DNA of 33,760 nucleotides from an uncultured Prevotella sp. (lineage in GTDB: Bacteria > Bacteroidota > Bacteroidia > Bacteroidales > Bacteroidaceae), in contig URLQ01000008.1 in NCBI GenBank assembly GCA_900548745.1, positions 1-33,760 on the forward strand. Reading direction: 5' to 3'. How positions within the stretch are numbered: position 1 is the stretch's first letter; each line of letters begins with the position of its first letter. The position numbers and the translations under genes are program-made. Below the pieces are notes generated by a model that saw only the letters and a list, made by a program, of their open reading frames with translations, searched no databases and had not been told where the DNA came from. Positions 1 to 6,471 of this stretch are shown here, piece after piece.

Positions 1-70
1 GTCCTATGGTGTAATGGTAGCACTACAGTTTTTGGTTCTGTCAGTGGTGGTTCGAGTCCGCCTGGGACAA
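1..70 (+). tRNA. tRNA-Gln (anticodon TTG), first base cut off by the window edge
   Basis: A cloverleaf can be folded by hand. The T arm is GGTGG/CCGCC around loop TTCGAGT (51-57). The anticodon stem is ACAG/CTGT with loop TTTTGGT, giving anticodon TTG at 32-34. The acceptor 3' strand is TGGGACA (63-69), which pairs in full only if one T precedes base 1, so the gene starts one base outside the window. The discriminator is A70. No CCA follows (71-73 are CAG), so CCA must be added after transcription, as is common in this phylum. Confidence 0.93.
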
Positions 71-73
71 CAG

Positions 74-112
74 AAAGCAGCGGTCGAAGTGATTCGGTCG
101 CTGCTTTTTGTT
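74..112 (+). terminator. Intrinsic terminator of the tRNA-Gln transcript
   Basis: AAAGCAGCG (74-82) pairs perfectly with CGCTGCTTT (99-107). The stem continues inward through GTCGAA/TTCGGT with two G-T pairs, closed by a GTGA tetraloop of GNRA type. A T-run follows. It lies four bases after the discriminator base of the tRNA. Confidence 0.9.
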
Positions 113-350
113 GGTGTATGTTTTGTATGGCTATATGTAAAAACAGGTAGTTATAATGGATTGCTGTTGTACAGCAGAATATTACTTATCTGTTTGTTAT
201 ATAGTTTTGTTCGCAATGGAAATGTTTGTGAATATGGCTTATTGTCTTTGGAGGATATTGTGCGTTTTTACTTGTAGTCATGCGAGTTTATTCTTGTGCG
301 CATACATGATTTTTTATCAGATGAAAATACAATTGTTCACGTATGGATAT
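113..350. other. Gene-free AT-rich spacer
   Basis: I see no supportable gene here. The forward open frames at 14-277 and 156-407 start inside the tRNA or its trailer. They have no ribosome-binding site, no promoter of the local type and no recognisable protein sequence, so I treat them as chance. The stretch separates the tRNA terminator from the terminator of the minus-strand sRNA candidate. Confidence 0.6.
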
Positions 351-375
351 AAAAAAAGGGGCTCCGCTGAGTCCC
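351..375 (-). terminator. Intrinsic terminator of the minus-strand sRNA candidate
   Basis: A seven-base-pair stem (358-364 with 369-375, one G-T pair) is closed by a four-base loop. On the minus strand it is followed directly by seven T. There is no T-run on the plus-strand side, so it is directional. Confidence 0.75.
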
Positions 376-413
376 AATCTTTGTTAACCTTAAATCTAAT
401 ACTATGAAAAACA
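351..413 (-). ncRNA. Candidate FNR-box-controlled small RNA, about 62 nt
   Basis: On the minus strand a promoter (-7 TAACTTTG at 419-426; -33 TTG at 446-448; 19-bp spacer) is followed by a short AT-rich stretch. A hairpin comes next, with arms 358-364 and 369-375 and a CGCT loop, and then seven T (plus-strand A351-A357). The predicted transcript starts near 412-414 and ends near 351. It holds no ORF of note. Its first half contains TTTTTCATAG, TAGATTTAAGGT and AAAGATT, all of which recur in the same order in the 5' leader of the mini-ORF at 1387. An FNR-type palindrome lies about 80 bp upstream. Function unknown; it could act as a small regulatory RNA or be a terminated leader left after loss of its gene. 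Confidence 0.55.
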
Positions 414-418
414 CGATG

Positions 419-448
419 CAAAGTTATGAAGATTTTGCTAACTCGCAA
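419..448 (-). promoter_or_regulatory. Bacteroidetes-type promoter for the sRNA candidate
   Basis: The -7 element TAACTTTG (419-426 on the minus strand) matches TAnnTTTG exactly. TTG at 446-448, within CTATTG, stands 19 bp upstream, the usual -33 spacing. The bases after the -7 element, GCATCGTG, nearly match GCAACGTG at the mini-ORF promoter at 1315-1329. Confidence 0.65.
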
Positions 449-486
449 TAGCAATAGGTGTCTTTTTACATTTTTATTTACTATTA

Positions 487-500
487 TTGATGTATATCAA
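487..500. promoter_or_regulatory. FNR/CRP-family binding site between divergent transcripts
   Basis: The 14-mer TTGATGTATATCAA matches TTGAT-N4-ATCAA in all ten specified positions. Its centre (493.5) is about 80 bp upstream of the predicted sRNA start on the minus strand and about 63 bp upstream of the predicted phosphatase-gene start on the plus strand. Both distances are in the range used by class I activators of this family. Which Bacteroidales Crp/Fnr regulator binds it is unknown. Confidence 0.6.
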
Positions 501-543
501 TTATTTGTGTTCGATAACAATGGGTTTTGTGGTAGTTTTGTTG

Positions 544-551
544 TATATTTG
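544..551 (+). promoter_or_regulatory. -7 element upstream of the phosphatase gene
   Basis: TATATTTG matches TAnnTTTG, and the start codon lies 30 bp downstream. No convincing -33 element stands at 19-21 bp, which fits a promoter depending on the activator site at 487-500. Confidence 0.5.
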
Positions 552-581
552 CACTTAACATAAAATTTAAAATATAAGGAT

Positions 582-1091
582 ATGGAATATATAGATGAGA
601 AGAAAAGTCCGTTTAAGAAATATGTATTGTTTGTTTGTCTTGGCAATATATGCAGGTCGCCGGCAGCAGAAGGAATAATGAAGCAGATGGTATTCGATGA
701 CAGGGAGCTGAGGGGCGACATTGTTGTTGATTCCGCAGGTATAGGCAACTGGCATGTCGGACAGTTGCCGGACAGGCGTATGAGAGAACATGCTGCTGTG
801 AGGGGATATAATCTGAACAGTAGGGCAAGACAGGTGTGCAAAGATGATTTTGACCGTTTTGACTATATCTTTGCTATGGATGAACAGAATGTCATTGACC
901 TGGAATCCTTGGCACGGACGGATAAGGACAGGGAAAAGATACTTTGCCTTGCTGATTATCTTACCTGCCATCCGGATTATACAACCGTTCCAGACCCTTA
1001 TTATGGTTCGGGAAAGGATTTTGACATTGCACTTGATCTGATAGAGGATGCTTGCATGGAGGTTGTAAGAAGACTTAAAGAGGGATTCTGA
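582..1091 (+). CDS. Low-molecular-weight protein-tyrosine phosphatase
   Basis: A 169-residue cytosolic cysteine phosphatase that hydrolyses phosphotyrosine by a phosphocysteine intermediate. The catalytic P-loop CLGNICRS is at residues 19-26 (C19 nucleophile, R25 phosphate binder). The general-acid loop DPYYG begins at D138, the usual place near the C-terminus. The family is normally about 150-170 residues, so it is full length; a slightly long N-terminus (about 13 residues) precedes the first strand. ATG at 582 is the first start in frame, with an AAGGA tract just before it. Relatives often dephosphorylate tyrosine kinases of capsule export, but no such kinase is in the window, and the gene stands alone with its own promoter and an FNR-type site. 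Arsenate reductase is a less likely reading because the whole P-loop and DPYYG pattern is that of the phosphatases. Confidence 0.93.
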   Translation: MEYIDEKKSPFKKYVLFVCLGNICRSPAAEGIMKQMVFDDRELRGDIVVDSAGIGNWHVGQLPDRRMREHAAVRGYNLNSRARQVCKDDFDRFDYIFAMDEQNVIDLESLARTDKDREKILCLADYLTCHPDYTTVPDPYYGSGKDFDIALDLIEDACMEVVRRLKEGF

Positions 1092-1239
1092 TAAAGTCTG
1101 TCTGTTGGATTATTGCCTGTCTCTTTCATAGAGCAGTATATATATAATAAGGTATGGAACAGATTGTAATGTTACAAAGGTGTTACATGTGCAAATTGTA
1201 AATAAAAGTATAATAATGAAGACTTTTTCAATACTTTAC

Positions 1240-1253
1240 TTGATATAAATCAA
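1240..1253. promoter_or_regulatory. FNR/CRP-family binding site upstream of the mini-ORF
   Basis: TTGATATAAATCAA is a perfect TTGAT-N4-ATCAA palindrome. Its centre (1246.5) lies 75.5 bp before the last base of the -7 element at 1315-1322, almost the same distance as the site at 487-500 has to the sRNA promoter (74.5). With a start near 1327-1329 the site is near -82, a canonical class I activator position. Confidence 0.62.
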
Positions 1254-1291
1254 AGAAAAAAGAAAATAGTGCAAAAAACTTGTCTTATCTA

Positions 1292-1322
1292 TTGTGTACG
1301 AACACAAAAATGTATACCTTTG
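1292..1322 (+). promoter_or_regulatory. Promoter of the 31-codon ORF
   Basis: TTG at 1292-1294 (in CTATTGTG) and TACCTTTG at 1315-1322 are separated by 20 bp, a good -33/-7 pair. The downstream GCAACGTG nearly copies the sRNA promoter's GCATCGTG, and the leader to 1386 carries the same TTTTTCATAG, TAGATTTAAGGT and AAAGATT blocks. Confidence 0.65.
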
Positions 1323-1386
1323 CAACGTGTTCGGGAGAATACATTTTTTCATAGGTTAGTAGTTTGATAGATTTAAGGTAAAGATT

Positions 1387-1482
1387 ATGTTATTAGATTT
1401 TAAAACAATGATGACGTTGATATCAGTAGCTATCGTAACAGCAATTAGCTTTATGGGTTACTATCACAACAGATTTCATTAA
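1387..1482 (+). CDS. 31-residue single-pass membrane miniprotein, unknown function
   Basis: The ORF encodes MLLDFKTMMTLISVAIVTAI, then SFMGYYHNRFH. A short N-terminal part is followed by a hydrophobic helix (about residues 9-24) and a polar aromatic/histidine-rich tail, so it is probably an inner-membrane peptide. Support for a real gene comes from its setting: a well-spaced promoter, an upstream FNR-type site, an AAGG tract eight bases before the ATG, and an intrinsic terminator 12 bp after the stop. Together these form a complete monocistronic unit of about 205 nt. I do not recognise a family. Small subunits of respiratory oxidases have this shape, but no oxidase gene is nearby, so that is only a thought. 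The alternative is that the transcript works as an RNA. Confidence 0.6.
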   Translation: MLLDFKTMMTLISVAIVTAISFMGYYHNRFH

Positions 1483-1493
1483 GAATTGTTTTC

Positions 1494-1534
1494 AGGAGGC
1501 CGGTATGAGTGATCATGTCGTCCTCTAATTTTTT
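1494..1534 (+). terminator. Intrinsic terminator of the mini-ORF transcript
   Basis: The arm at 1495-1508 pairs with 1513-1525 around a GTGA loop, with one mismatch and two wobble pairs. TTTTTT at 1529-1534 follows. It closes the unit that begins with the promoter at 1292-1322. Confidence 0.75.
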
Positions 1535-1655
1535 ATATACGTACCTGTAATAAAATAGAATCATACAGGATATGTATAATTCTATTCTATGATGTATAAT
1601 TCTGAAAATTGATTTCAATACAGTTTTTTTTATTAGAGCTATGTGCTTTCAACTT

Positions 1656-2306
1656 TTAGAGCTGTCCGCTTTCAACAAGTCTGACTACTCTTTCTGTTTC
1701 TTTGTCTTCGCCTTCGGGGTCGTACTTCTTTGTAAGGCTTGCACCGAAAGTCCATGCAAAAGCCTGATAGAATCCGGCACGTATAGGACCGAGGAAAGCT
1801 TTTATCAGCTGGTATGATGATGAGTTACATTCGCGGTATACAAGTTTTATCAACAGCTTTCCTTGTGTGAATGTAAGTTTCTTCATTCTTGGCGTATATT
1901 CCTTCTTTATACTTTCTTCGACAAGTTTCAGATGTTTGTCCTTGGCTTTCTTGTTAGGGAGAGTCTGCAGAAACTCGTATGTCTCAATGATGATATGGTT
2001 CACTTCCTTTGCAATGGGCAGAACTTTCTTCACGTTATATACGAGACGTGTGTACCGTTGGCGTGCCTTGGTATTCTTGAATACCTGCGGTGGGTATACA
2101 TACACGTTGTTGAGTTCAACATACTGTATGCTGTCCTTGCCGTGCAGCACCTTGCCAACCTTTACCATTGGTACAAAGGTAGGGTTATCCATGTCTACGT
2201 CACGGTCCTCAGGCTTTATGTCATTTCCGAAAACAACGTTCTGTGCTGTTGCCTTGGTATAGAAGCCAAACAAAAGCAGTATGATTATATATATCTTAAA
2301 GTTCAT
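1656..2306 (-). CDS. DUF4294 family secreted/periplasmic protein
   Basis: A 216-residue protein starting MNFKIYIIILLLFGFYTKAT, a hydrophobic signal peptide with probable cleavage after residue 22 (ATAQ). I chose this ATG over one 45 bp upstream because the longer form would put a polar extension ahead of the signal peptide. The rest is charged and helical, with VYVYPPQVFKN followed by a YTRLVYNVKKVLP segment and a C-terminal GPIRAGFYQAFAWTFGASL stretch, which I recognise as the Bacteroidetes family DUF4294. Its biochemical role is not known. It is monocistronic here and divergent from the sugar-kinase gene. A TAATTTTG -7 element on the minus strand at 2339-2346 probably serves it, without a clear -33. 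Confidence 0.82.
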   Translation of the reverse strand: MNFKIYIIILLLFGFYTKATAQNVVFGNDIKPEDRDVDMDNPTFVPMVKVGKVLHGKDSIQYVELNNVYVYPPQVFKNTKARQRYTRLVYNVKKVLPIAKEVNHIIIETYEFLQTLPNKKAKDKHLKLVEESIKKEYTPRMKKLTFTQGKLLIKLVYRECNSSSYQLIKAFLGPIRAGFYQAFAWTFGASLTKKYDPEGEDKETERVVRLVESGQL

Positions 2307-2338
2307 ATAAAAGCAATATAATAGTTCGCTATCATGCG

Positions 2339-2346
2339 CAAAATTA
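2339..2346 (-). promoter_or_regulatory. -7 element for the DUF4294 gene
   Basis: On the minus strand TAATTTTG fits TAnnTTTG and lies 32 bp upstream of the start codon. No good -33 element is visible. Confidence 0.4.
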
Positions 2347-2430
2347 GTCATAAATACCCATTCGGCATGGATGTAAGAGTCTTATTTAACAGTTTTTTTT
2401 CAAAACCTTCATTATATCACAGAATAGTTG

Positions 2431-2438
2431 TACCTTTA
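2431..2438 (+). promoter_or_regulatory. Possible -7 element for the GHMP kinase run
   Basis: TACCTTTA departs from TAnnTTTG only at the last base and lies 19 bp before the start codon at 2458. There is no clear -33. Tentative. Confidence 0.3.
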
Positions 2439-2457
2439 ACGGCTCAAAACATTATAA

Positions 2458-3648
2458 ATGGATACTCTTTTAAAAACATACAGGATATTTTTTGGTGGCA
2501 ACGACAAGCTGTATAAGATATTTTCCCCTTATAGAGTTTGTCCTGTCGGTGCACATGTAGACCATCAGTATGGACTTGTTACTGGTTTTGCCTTGGATAT
2601 GGGAATAGACATACTTTTCTCTGCCACGGAAAACGGAAACGTTGAAATGTGTTCCCTTGCCTTTGAGGGTCTGACGGTGTTTAATGTGACAAAGCCTGTA
2701 GAGCCACGCCATTCCGATTGGGGTGACTATCTGCGTGGTGCAGTATGGGCAATGCAGAAAGATTTCCATCTTGCTAAAGGTATTCGCGGAGTGGTGAACG
2801 GCTCTATGCCTATCGGTGGCGTATCGTCGTCTGCAGCATTATTGTGCGGAATAGTAATGGCTGTGGCGAAGGTTAATGATATAGAGCTCGACAAGACAAA
2901 GGTCGTCTATTATGCTTCGGAGGCGGAACGGAAATATGTGGGACTGCAAAACGGTATTCTTGACCAGGCTTGTGTGATGCTTTGTGAGGAGAACAAATTG
3001 CTGTATCTTGATACCAAGACGTCAGGCTATAGCCTGTTGGATTTCGGTTCCTGTGGCGGTAGAGATATAGATATAGAGATAGGAGTGTTCTTCAGCGGAG
3101 TGACGCGCAAGCTTACAGGAACAGACTATAATCTAAGAGTGTCGGAATGCAAGACGGCAGCATGGATAATGCAGGCGTATGAAGACCAGCCTCTGAAGGA
3201 GCTTGCCGATACCCGCTTGCGTGATGTCAGCGAAAAGCTCTTCTGTAAATACCAGGATAAGATGCCTGTGCGCTTTGCCAAGAGGGCAAGGCATTTCTAT
3301 TCGGAGTGTGAAAGAGTGGAAAAGGCTGTTGAGGCATGGAAGAAGGGCGATATAAAGAGATTCGGACAGTATGTGTCGGAAAGCTGCAAGAGCAGTATTG
3401 AGAATTATGAATGTGGCTCACCAGAACTGACCGACCTGTATGATATAATGTGTGACACGGATGGTATATACGGAGGAAGGTTCAGCGGAGCGGGCTTCAA
3501 GGGCGCATGTATAGCTATTATAGATCCCAGCAAGAAGGAATTGATAAGTGATAGGGTTAGTAGTCGTTACCTTGCCAGATACCCACAGTATAAGAACCGC
3601 TTCAAGATGTTCTTCTGTAAGATAAGTAACGGAGCTTCATTTCAATAG
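2458..3648 (+). CDS. GHMP-family sugar kinase, galactokinase/galacturonokinase-like
   Basis: A 396-residue cytosolic kinase expected to phosphorylate the anomeric hydroxyl of a free sugar with ATP. Near the N-terminus PVGAHVDHQYG (29-39) corresponds to the substrate-binding signature of galactokinases (GEHTDYNxG). The GAHVDHQ form is closer to what I recall of plant galacturonokinase. The ATP-binding glycine/serine loop GSMPIGGVSSSAA is at 115-127 and the third GHMP motif GRFSGAGFKGA at 340-350. The length fits the family. Nine bases downstream begins a sugar-1-phosphate nucleotidyltransferase, so the pair probably makes a nucleotide sugar by a salvage route. The sugar (galacturonate, galactose or another hexose/uronate) cannot be read from sequence alone. 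ATG 2458 is preferred because the first strand begins at once after it. Confidence 0.85.
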   Translation: MDTLLKTYRIFFGGNDKLYKIFSPYRVCPVGAHVDHQYGLVTGFALDMGIDILFSATENGNVEMCSLAFEGLTVFNVTKPVEPRHSDWGDYLRGAVWAMQKDFHLAKGIRGVVNGSMPIGGVSSSAALLCGIVMAVAKVNDIELDKTKVVYYASEAERKYVGLQNGILDQACVMLCEENKLLYLDTKTSGYSLLDFGSCGGRDIDIEIGVFFSGVTRKLTGTDYNLRVSECKTAAWIMQAYEDQPLKELADTRLRDVSEKLFCKYQDKMPVRFAKRARHFYSECERVEKAVEAWKKGDIKRFGQYVSESCKSSIENYECGSPELTDLYDIMCDTDGIYGGRFSGAGFKGACIAIIDPSKKELISDRVSSRYLARYPQYKNRFKMFFCKISNGASFQ

Positions 3649-3657
3649 AGAATAATT

Positions 3658-4389
3658 ATGAAAACTATAATAATAGCCGCAGGATATGCTACACGGCTCT
3701 ATCCTTTGACAGAGAATTTCCCTAAGCCTCTCTTGGAGATAGGAAACACAACGATACTTGGAAGGCTTATCCGGGATATTGATGCCATACCGGGGATAAC
3801 GGAGCATATAATCGTATCAAACCATAAGTTCATAGGCTTCTTCAAGGAGTGGGCGGAAAAGGCAATGACCAAACATCCGATAATGGTTATCGATGACGGC
3901 ACAACGACCAATGAGGGCAGACTGGGAGCCGTGAAGGATATGCTGCTTGCCATTGACGAGGCAAAGGTGGATGATGATATTCTTGTGGCTGCGGCAGACA
4001 ATATCCTTGATTTCTCTCTCAAGGGCTTTGTTGGCTATTTCAATCAGAAAGACGCTTCTGTGATAATGTGCCACAGGGAAACGGAGCTTGCAAAGCTGCA
4101 GCGCACGGGAGTAATAGAGGTTGATGAGGATATGAAAGTGTTGCAGATGCAGGAGAAGCCAAAGGTTCCGGTGTCTCATTGGGCAGTTCCCCCTTTTTAT
4201 ATATACAAGAAGGAAGACATTGGCGTATTGAGGAGATGTGTGGCAGAAGGCTGCAATACTGATGCACCGGGAAACCTCTTGCAGAAAGTATGTATGAAGA
4301 CAAACGTATATGCATGGGAAATGTCAGGAAAGAGACATGACATAGGTACTATGGACAGTTATAATGAGGCAAAAAAAAAGTTTAAATAA
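3658..4389 (+). CDS. Sugar-phosphate nucleotidyltransferase (glucose-1-phosphate thymidylyltransferase-like)
   Basis: A 243-residue nucleotidyltransferase with a single Rossmann-like catalytic domain. The N-terminal signature AAGYATRLYPLTENFPKPLL (residues 7-26) holds the nucleotide-binding loop with the activating Arg and the catalytic Lys of PKPLL. VAAADNILDF (about 115-124) supplies the metal-binding aspartate, and a C-terminal KRHDIGTMDSYNEA segment closes the active site. It lacks the left-handed helix domain of bifunctional enzymes. It starts nine bases after the GHMP kinase and is followed by licD, so the likely sequence is sugar, sugar-1-phosphate, NDP-sugar. The base (UDP, dTDP, CDP or GDP) and sugar are unknown. 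A role in making a CDP-alcohol for the adjacent LicD is the alternative. Confidence 0.86.
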   Translation: MKTIIIAAGYATRLYPLTENFPKPLLEIGNTTILGRLIRDIDAIPGITEHIIVSNHKFIGFFKEWAEKAMTKHPIMVIDDGTTTNEGRLGAVKDMLLAIDEAKVDDDILVAAADNILDFSLKGFVGYFNQKDASVIMCHRETELAKLQRTGVIEVDEDMKVLQMQEKPKVPVSHWAVPPFYIYKKEDIGVLRRCVAEGCNTDAPGNLLQKVCMKTNVYAWEMSGKRHDIGTMDSYNEAKKKFK

Positions 4390-4399
4390 TATTGGTTTT

Positions 4400-5332
4400 A
4401 TGGAGAAGACATTCAGTCTTGATGAGGAGGTAAGAGACGGACATATAGTGACAAAAGAACTAAAGGCGGTATGGAATGTGGAACTGGATTTGCTTGACAG
4501 GTTCCTGAAGTTCTGTGCCGACAACAATCTCAAGTGCTGGGTTGATGGCGGAACAATGCTCGGGGCTGTCCGTCATAAGGGCTTCATACCGTGGGATGAC
4601 GATGTAGACATGGTTATGCCGCGGGCGGACTATGACAGGATGATAGAGCTGGCGCCAAAGTATTTCAGCTATCCGTATTTCCTGCAGTCAGCATATTCAG
4701 ACATTGATTATTTCCGCGGACACGCACAGTTCCGGCGTACCGATACGGCAGCGATACGTCCGTCAGATTCATTCCAGCCGTTCAATCAGGGAATCTTCAT
4801 AGACATCTTTGTCCTTGACAATGCTCCTGACGATGAGGCAAGAAGAAAGAAGATAATACACGACAGCGTGAAGATCTTCCGATTCCTTAAAGCCAAGAAC
4901 ACGGCAATATTGGCTTCCGGCAGACTTGGTCTTGTATTCCGAAAGATAAAATGCCGCTATAAGGTGAGGAAATACGGTTGGCAGACAATATACAAGAAGG
5001 CAGAAGACATATTGCGCGGAACCCATTCGGAAGAGTGCCAGTGCTTGGCAGAACTGTCATTCAGCGGTGATTCGATAATGTTTCCGAAACACATCTTCGA
5101 CGAAACGGTATGGCTGGATTTTGAGAACATCAAAGTTCCGGTGCCAAAAGAATACGACCTGTTTCTGAAGACACAGTATGGCGACAATTACATGGTGCCG
5201 ATAAAAGCCCCGACGTATCATGGGGAACTCGTGTTTGACACGGAGAGGTCTTACATGGAAATAATACCAAGAGTAAGAAAAGACTATAGAAAATCGGTCC
5301 TGAAGCGCCTGTGGAGTAAAATTAAGGGATAA
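4400..5332 (+). CDS. LicD-family phosphotransferase (first copy)
   Basis: A 310-residue cytosolic nucleotidyltransferase-fold enzyme of the LicD/fukutin family. These move a phospho-alcohol such as phosphocholine, phosphoethanolamine or ribitol phosphate from its CDP form onto a glycan. The family core GGTMLGAVRHKGFIPWDDDV, then DMVMPRADYDRM, lies in the first third, with the DDDVD metal ligands. IFIDIFVLDNAPDD follows, and a C-terminal YGDNYM block is typical. I chose ATG 4400 (11 bp after the upstream stop) over ATG 4364. The earlier start would overlap the upstream gene by 26 bp through an A-rich run and add a non-conserved extension. The gene closes the kinase and nucleotidyltransferase run. 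Confidence 0.88.
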   Translation: MEKTFSLDEEVRDGHIVTKELKAVWNVELDLLDRFLKFCADNNLKCWVDGGTMLGAVRHKGFIPWDDDVDMVMPRADYDRMIELAPKYFSYPYFLQSAYSDIDYFRGHAQFRRTDTAAIRPSDSFQPFNQGIFIDIFVLDNAPDDEARRKKIIHDSVKIFRFLKAKNTAILASGRLGLVFRKIKCRYKVRKYGWQTIYKKAEDILRGTHSEECQCLAELSFSGDSIMFPKHIFDETVWLDFENIKVPVPKEYDLFLKTQYGDNYMVPIKAPTYHGELVFDTERSYMEIIPRVRKDYRKSVLKRLWSKIKG

Positions 5333-5356
5333 AAATGAACAAAAGGAGACAAATAG

Positions 5357-5387
5357 TTACAACCTAACGAAATAATATTTACCTTTG
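5357..5387 (+). promoter_or_regulatory. Promoter of the PLP enzyme and cytidylyltransferase pair
   Basis: TACCTTTG (5380-5387) is an exact TAnnTTTG. TTA at 5357-5359 sits 20 bp upstream as a weak -33. The start codon is 19 bp after the -7 element, so the 5' leader is short. It shows that this pair is a transcription unit distinct from the GHMP kinase run. Confidence 0.6.
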
Positions 5388-5406
5388 CACCAAAATTTAT
5401 AAAATA

Positions 5407-6471
5407 ATGCAAAACGATTTAAACTATCTTGATAGGAATGAATTTAATTTCACTCCGTCACAAGAGGTAATCGACGCAATAAACAACTTCGATATCAAGA
5501 AGCTGGCGTTCTATACCCGTATATATGATAAAGGAAAGAAAAGCATCTTCTCAGAGTTTCTTTCCGAATTGTATAATATCGATGAGTCGCAAATAATTCT
5601 CGGATATGGAGCAGAAGATTTGCTGAAGATGGCTGTACACTTCTTCCTCACACAGGAAGATGGCAACAAGACTATCTTTATACCAAAGTTCTCATGGTGG
5701 TACTACAAGTCTATAGCAGATGAGGTAGGAGGCAAGACCCTACAGTATCCGGTAAACGAGGTGGAAGACACCTTCGCTTATGACTTTGAGGGTATCAAGG
5801 CCATGATAGAGAAGGAGACACCGAAAATACTGTTGGTCGCTTCTCCTAACAATCCTACAGGGAACGGACTGACACCAGAGGAACTGGAGAAACTCGTCCA
5901 GATGATTCCTTCAACATCAATAATGCTCGTTGACGAGGCTTACGCATCGTATGTTTCCTCAGACATCTCTTATGTCAGGGAGATGATAGCCAAATACCCG
6001 AACGTAGTGTTCTGCCGCACGTTGTCCAAGTTCTACGGATTGCCCGGTTTGCGCTGGGGATTCGGATTCATCGGACGCAATGAGCAGATGGATCGTTTCA
6101 GCAAGTATGCCAATAAGTATCTCGGCTACGACCGCATGTCAGAAGAAATAGCCATCGCAGCCGTGAAGTCTGACGCCCATTATCGTGATATTGCAAACGT
6201 CATGGAAGAGGCACGTCAGATGTATACAAAGGAAGTTGGAGCGTTGCCGGGATTCAAGGTTTACAAGTCAATTGCCAATTTCATCCTTATAAAATATCCT
6301 ATTGAGATGAAAGAGGCATTGCAGAAGGAATTTGCAGACCAGAGCTATAAGGTAAAGTTCATGAACGAGCCGGACATCAATACCCACATGAGAATAACTC
6401 TCGGACGCAGGGAGCAGAACCGTCTTGTTTGCGATGTGATACTCAAAATAGCAAAGGAATATCAGAAATGA
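5407..6471 (+). CDS. HisC/CobD-like class I PLP-dependent aminotransferase or decarboxylase
   Basis: A 354-residue fold-type I PLP enzyme. Seen: GYGAEDLL (66-73, cofactor phosphate region), ASPNNPTGN (145-153), LVDEAYA (174-180, pyridine-N aspartate D176), TLSKFYGLPGLRWGF (205-219, Schiff-base lysine K208) and a C-terminal MRITLGRREQN with the substrate-binding arginine. This is the histidinol-phosphate aminotransferase family, but the setting is a glycan locus, not a his operon. Its stop overlaps the start of a LicC-like cytidylyltransferase by four bases (ATGA), so the two are translationally coupled. Known relatives in capsule loci (the Campylobacter Cj1436/Cj1437 type) make ethanolamine phosphate from phosphoserine or serinol phosphate from dihydroxyacetone phosphate. 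By analogy I infer that this enzyme makes a phospho-amino-alcohol for CDP activation. Which reaction it catalyses is open. Confidence 0.82.
   Translation: MQNDLNYLDRNEFNFTPSQEVIDAINNFDIKKLAFYTRIYDKGKKSIFSEFLSELYNIDESQIILGYGAEDLLKMAVHFFLTQEDGNKTIFIPKFSWWYYKSIADEVGGKTLQYPVNEVEDTFAYDFEGIKAMIEKETPKILLVASPNNPTGNGLTPEELEKLVQMIPSTSIMLVDEAYASYVSSDISYVREMIAKYPNVVFCRTLSKFYGLPGLRWGFGFIGRNEQMDRFSKYANKYLGYDRMSEEIAIAAVKSDAHYRDIANVMEEARQMYTKEVGALPGFKVYKSIANFILIKYPIEMKEALQKEFADQSYKVKFMNEPDINTHMRITLGRREQNRLVCDVILKIAKEYQK

Noticed and set aside
14..277. Forward 87-codon open frame starting in the tRNA
   Set aside because: It begins inside the tRNA-Gln gene, reads through its terminator, has no ribosome-binding site and encodes no recognisable protein.
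1..350. tRNA gene as integration site of a mobile element
   Set aside because: No integrase, direct repeat of the tRNA 3' end or foreign-looking gene follows.
391..449. Plus-strand mini-ORF MKNTMQSYEDFANSQ opposite the sRNA candidate
   Set aside because: No plus-strand promoter or binding site precedes it. The conserved blocks there make better sense on the minus strand, where promoter and terminator agree.
4364..4399. Earlier start for the first licD
   Set aside because: It overlaps the upstream gene through a poly-A run and adds residues that the family does not have; ATG 4400 is better placed.
5407..6471. Biosynthetic histidinol-phosphate aminotransferase (hisC)
   Set aside because: The family matches but no his gene is near and the gene is coupled to a LicC-like cytidylyltransferase. 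Not excluded if the genome has no other hisC.
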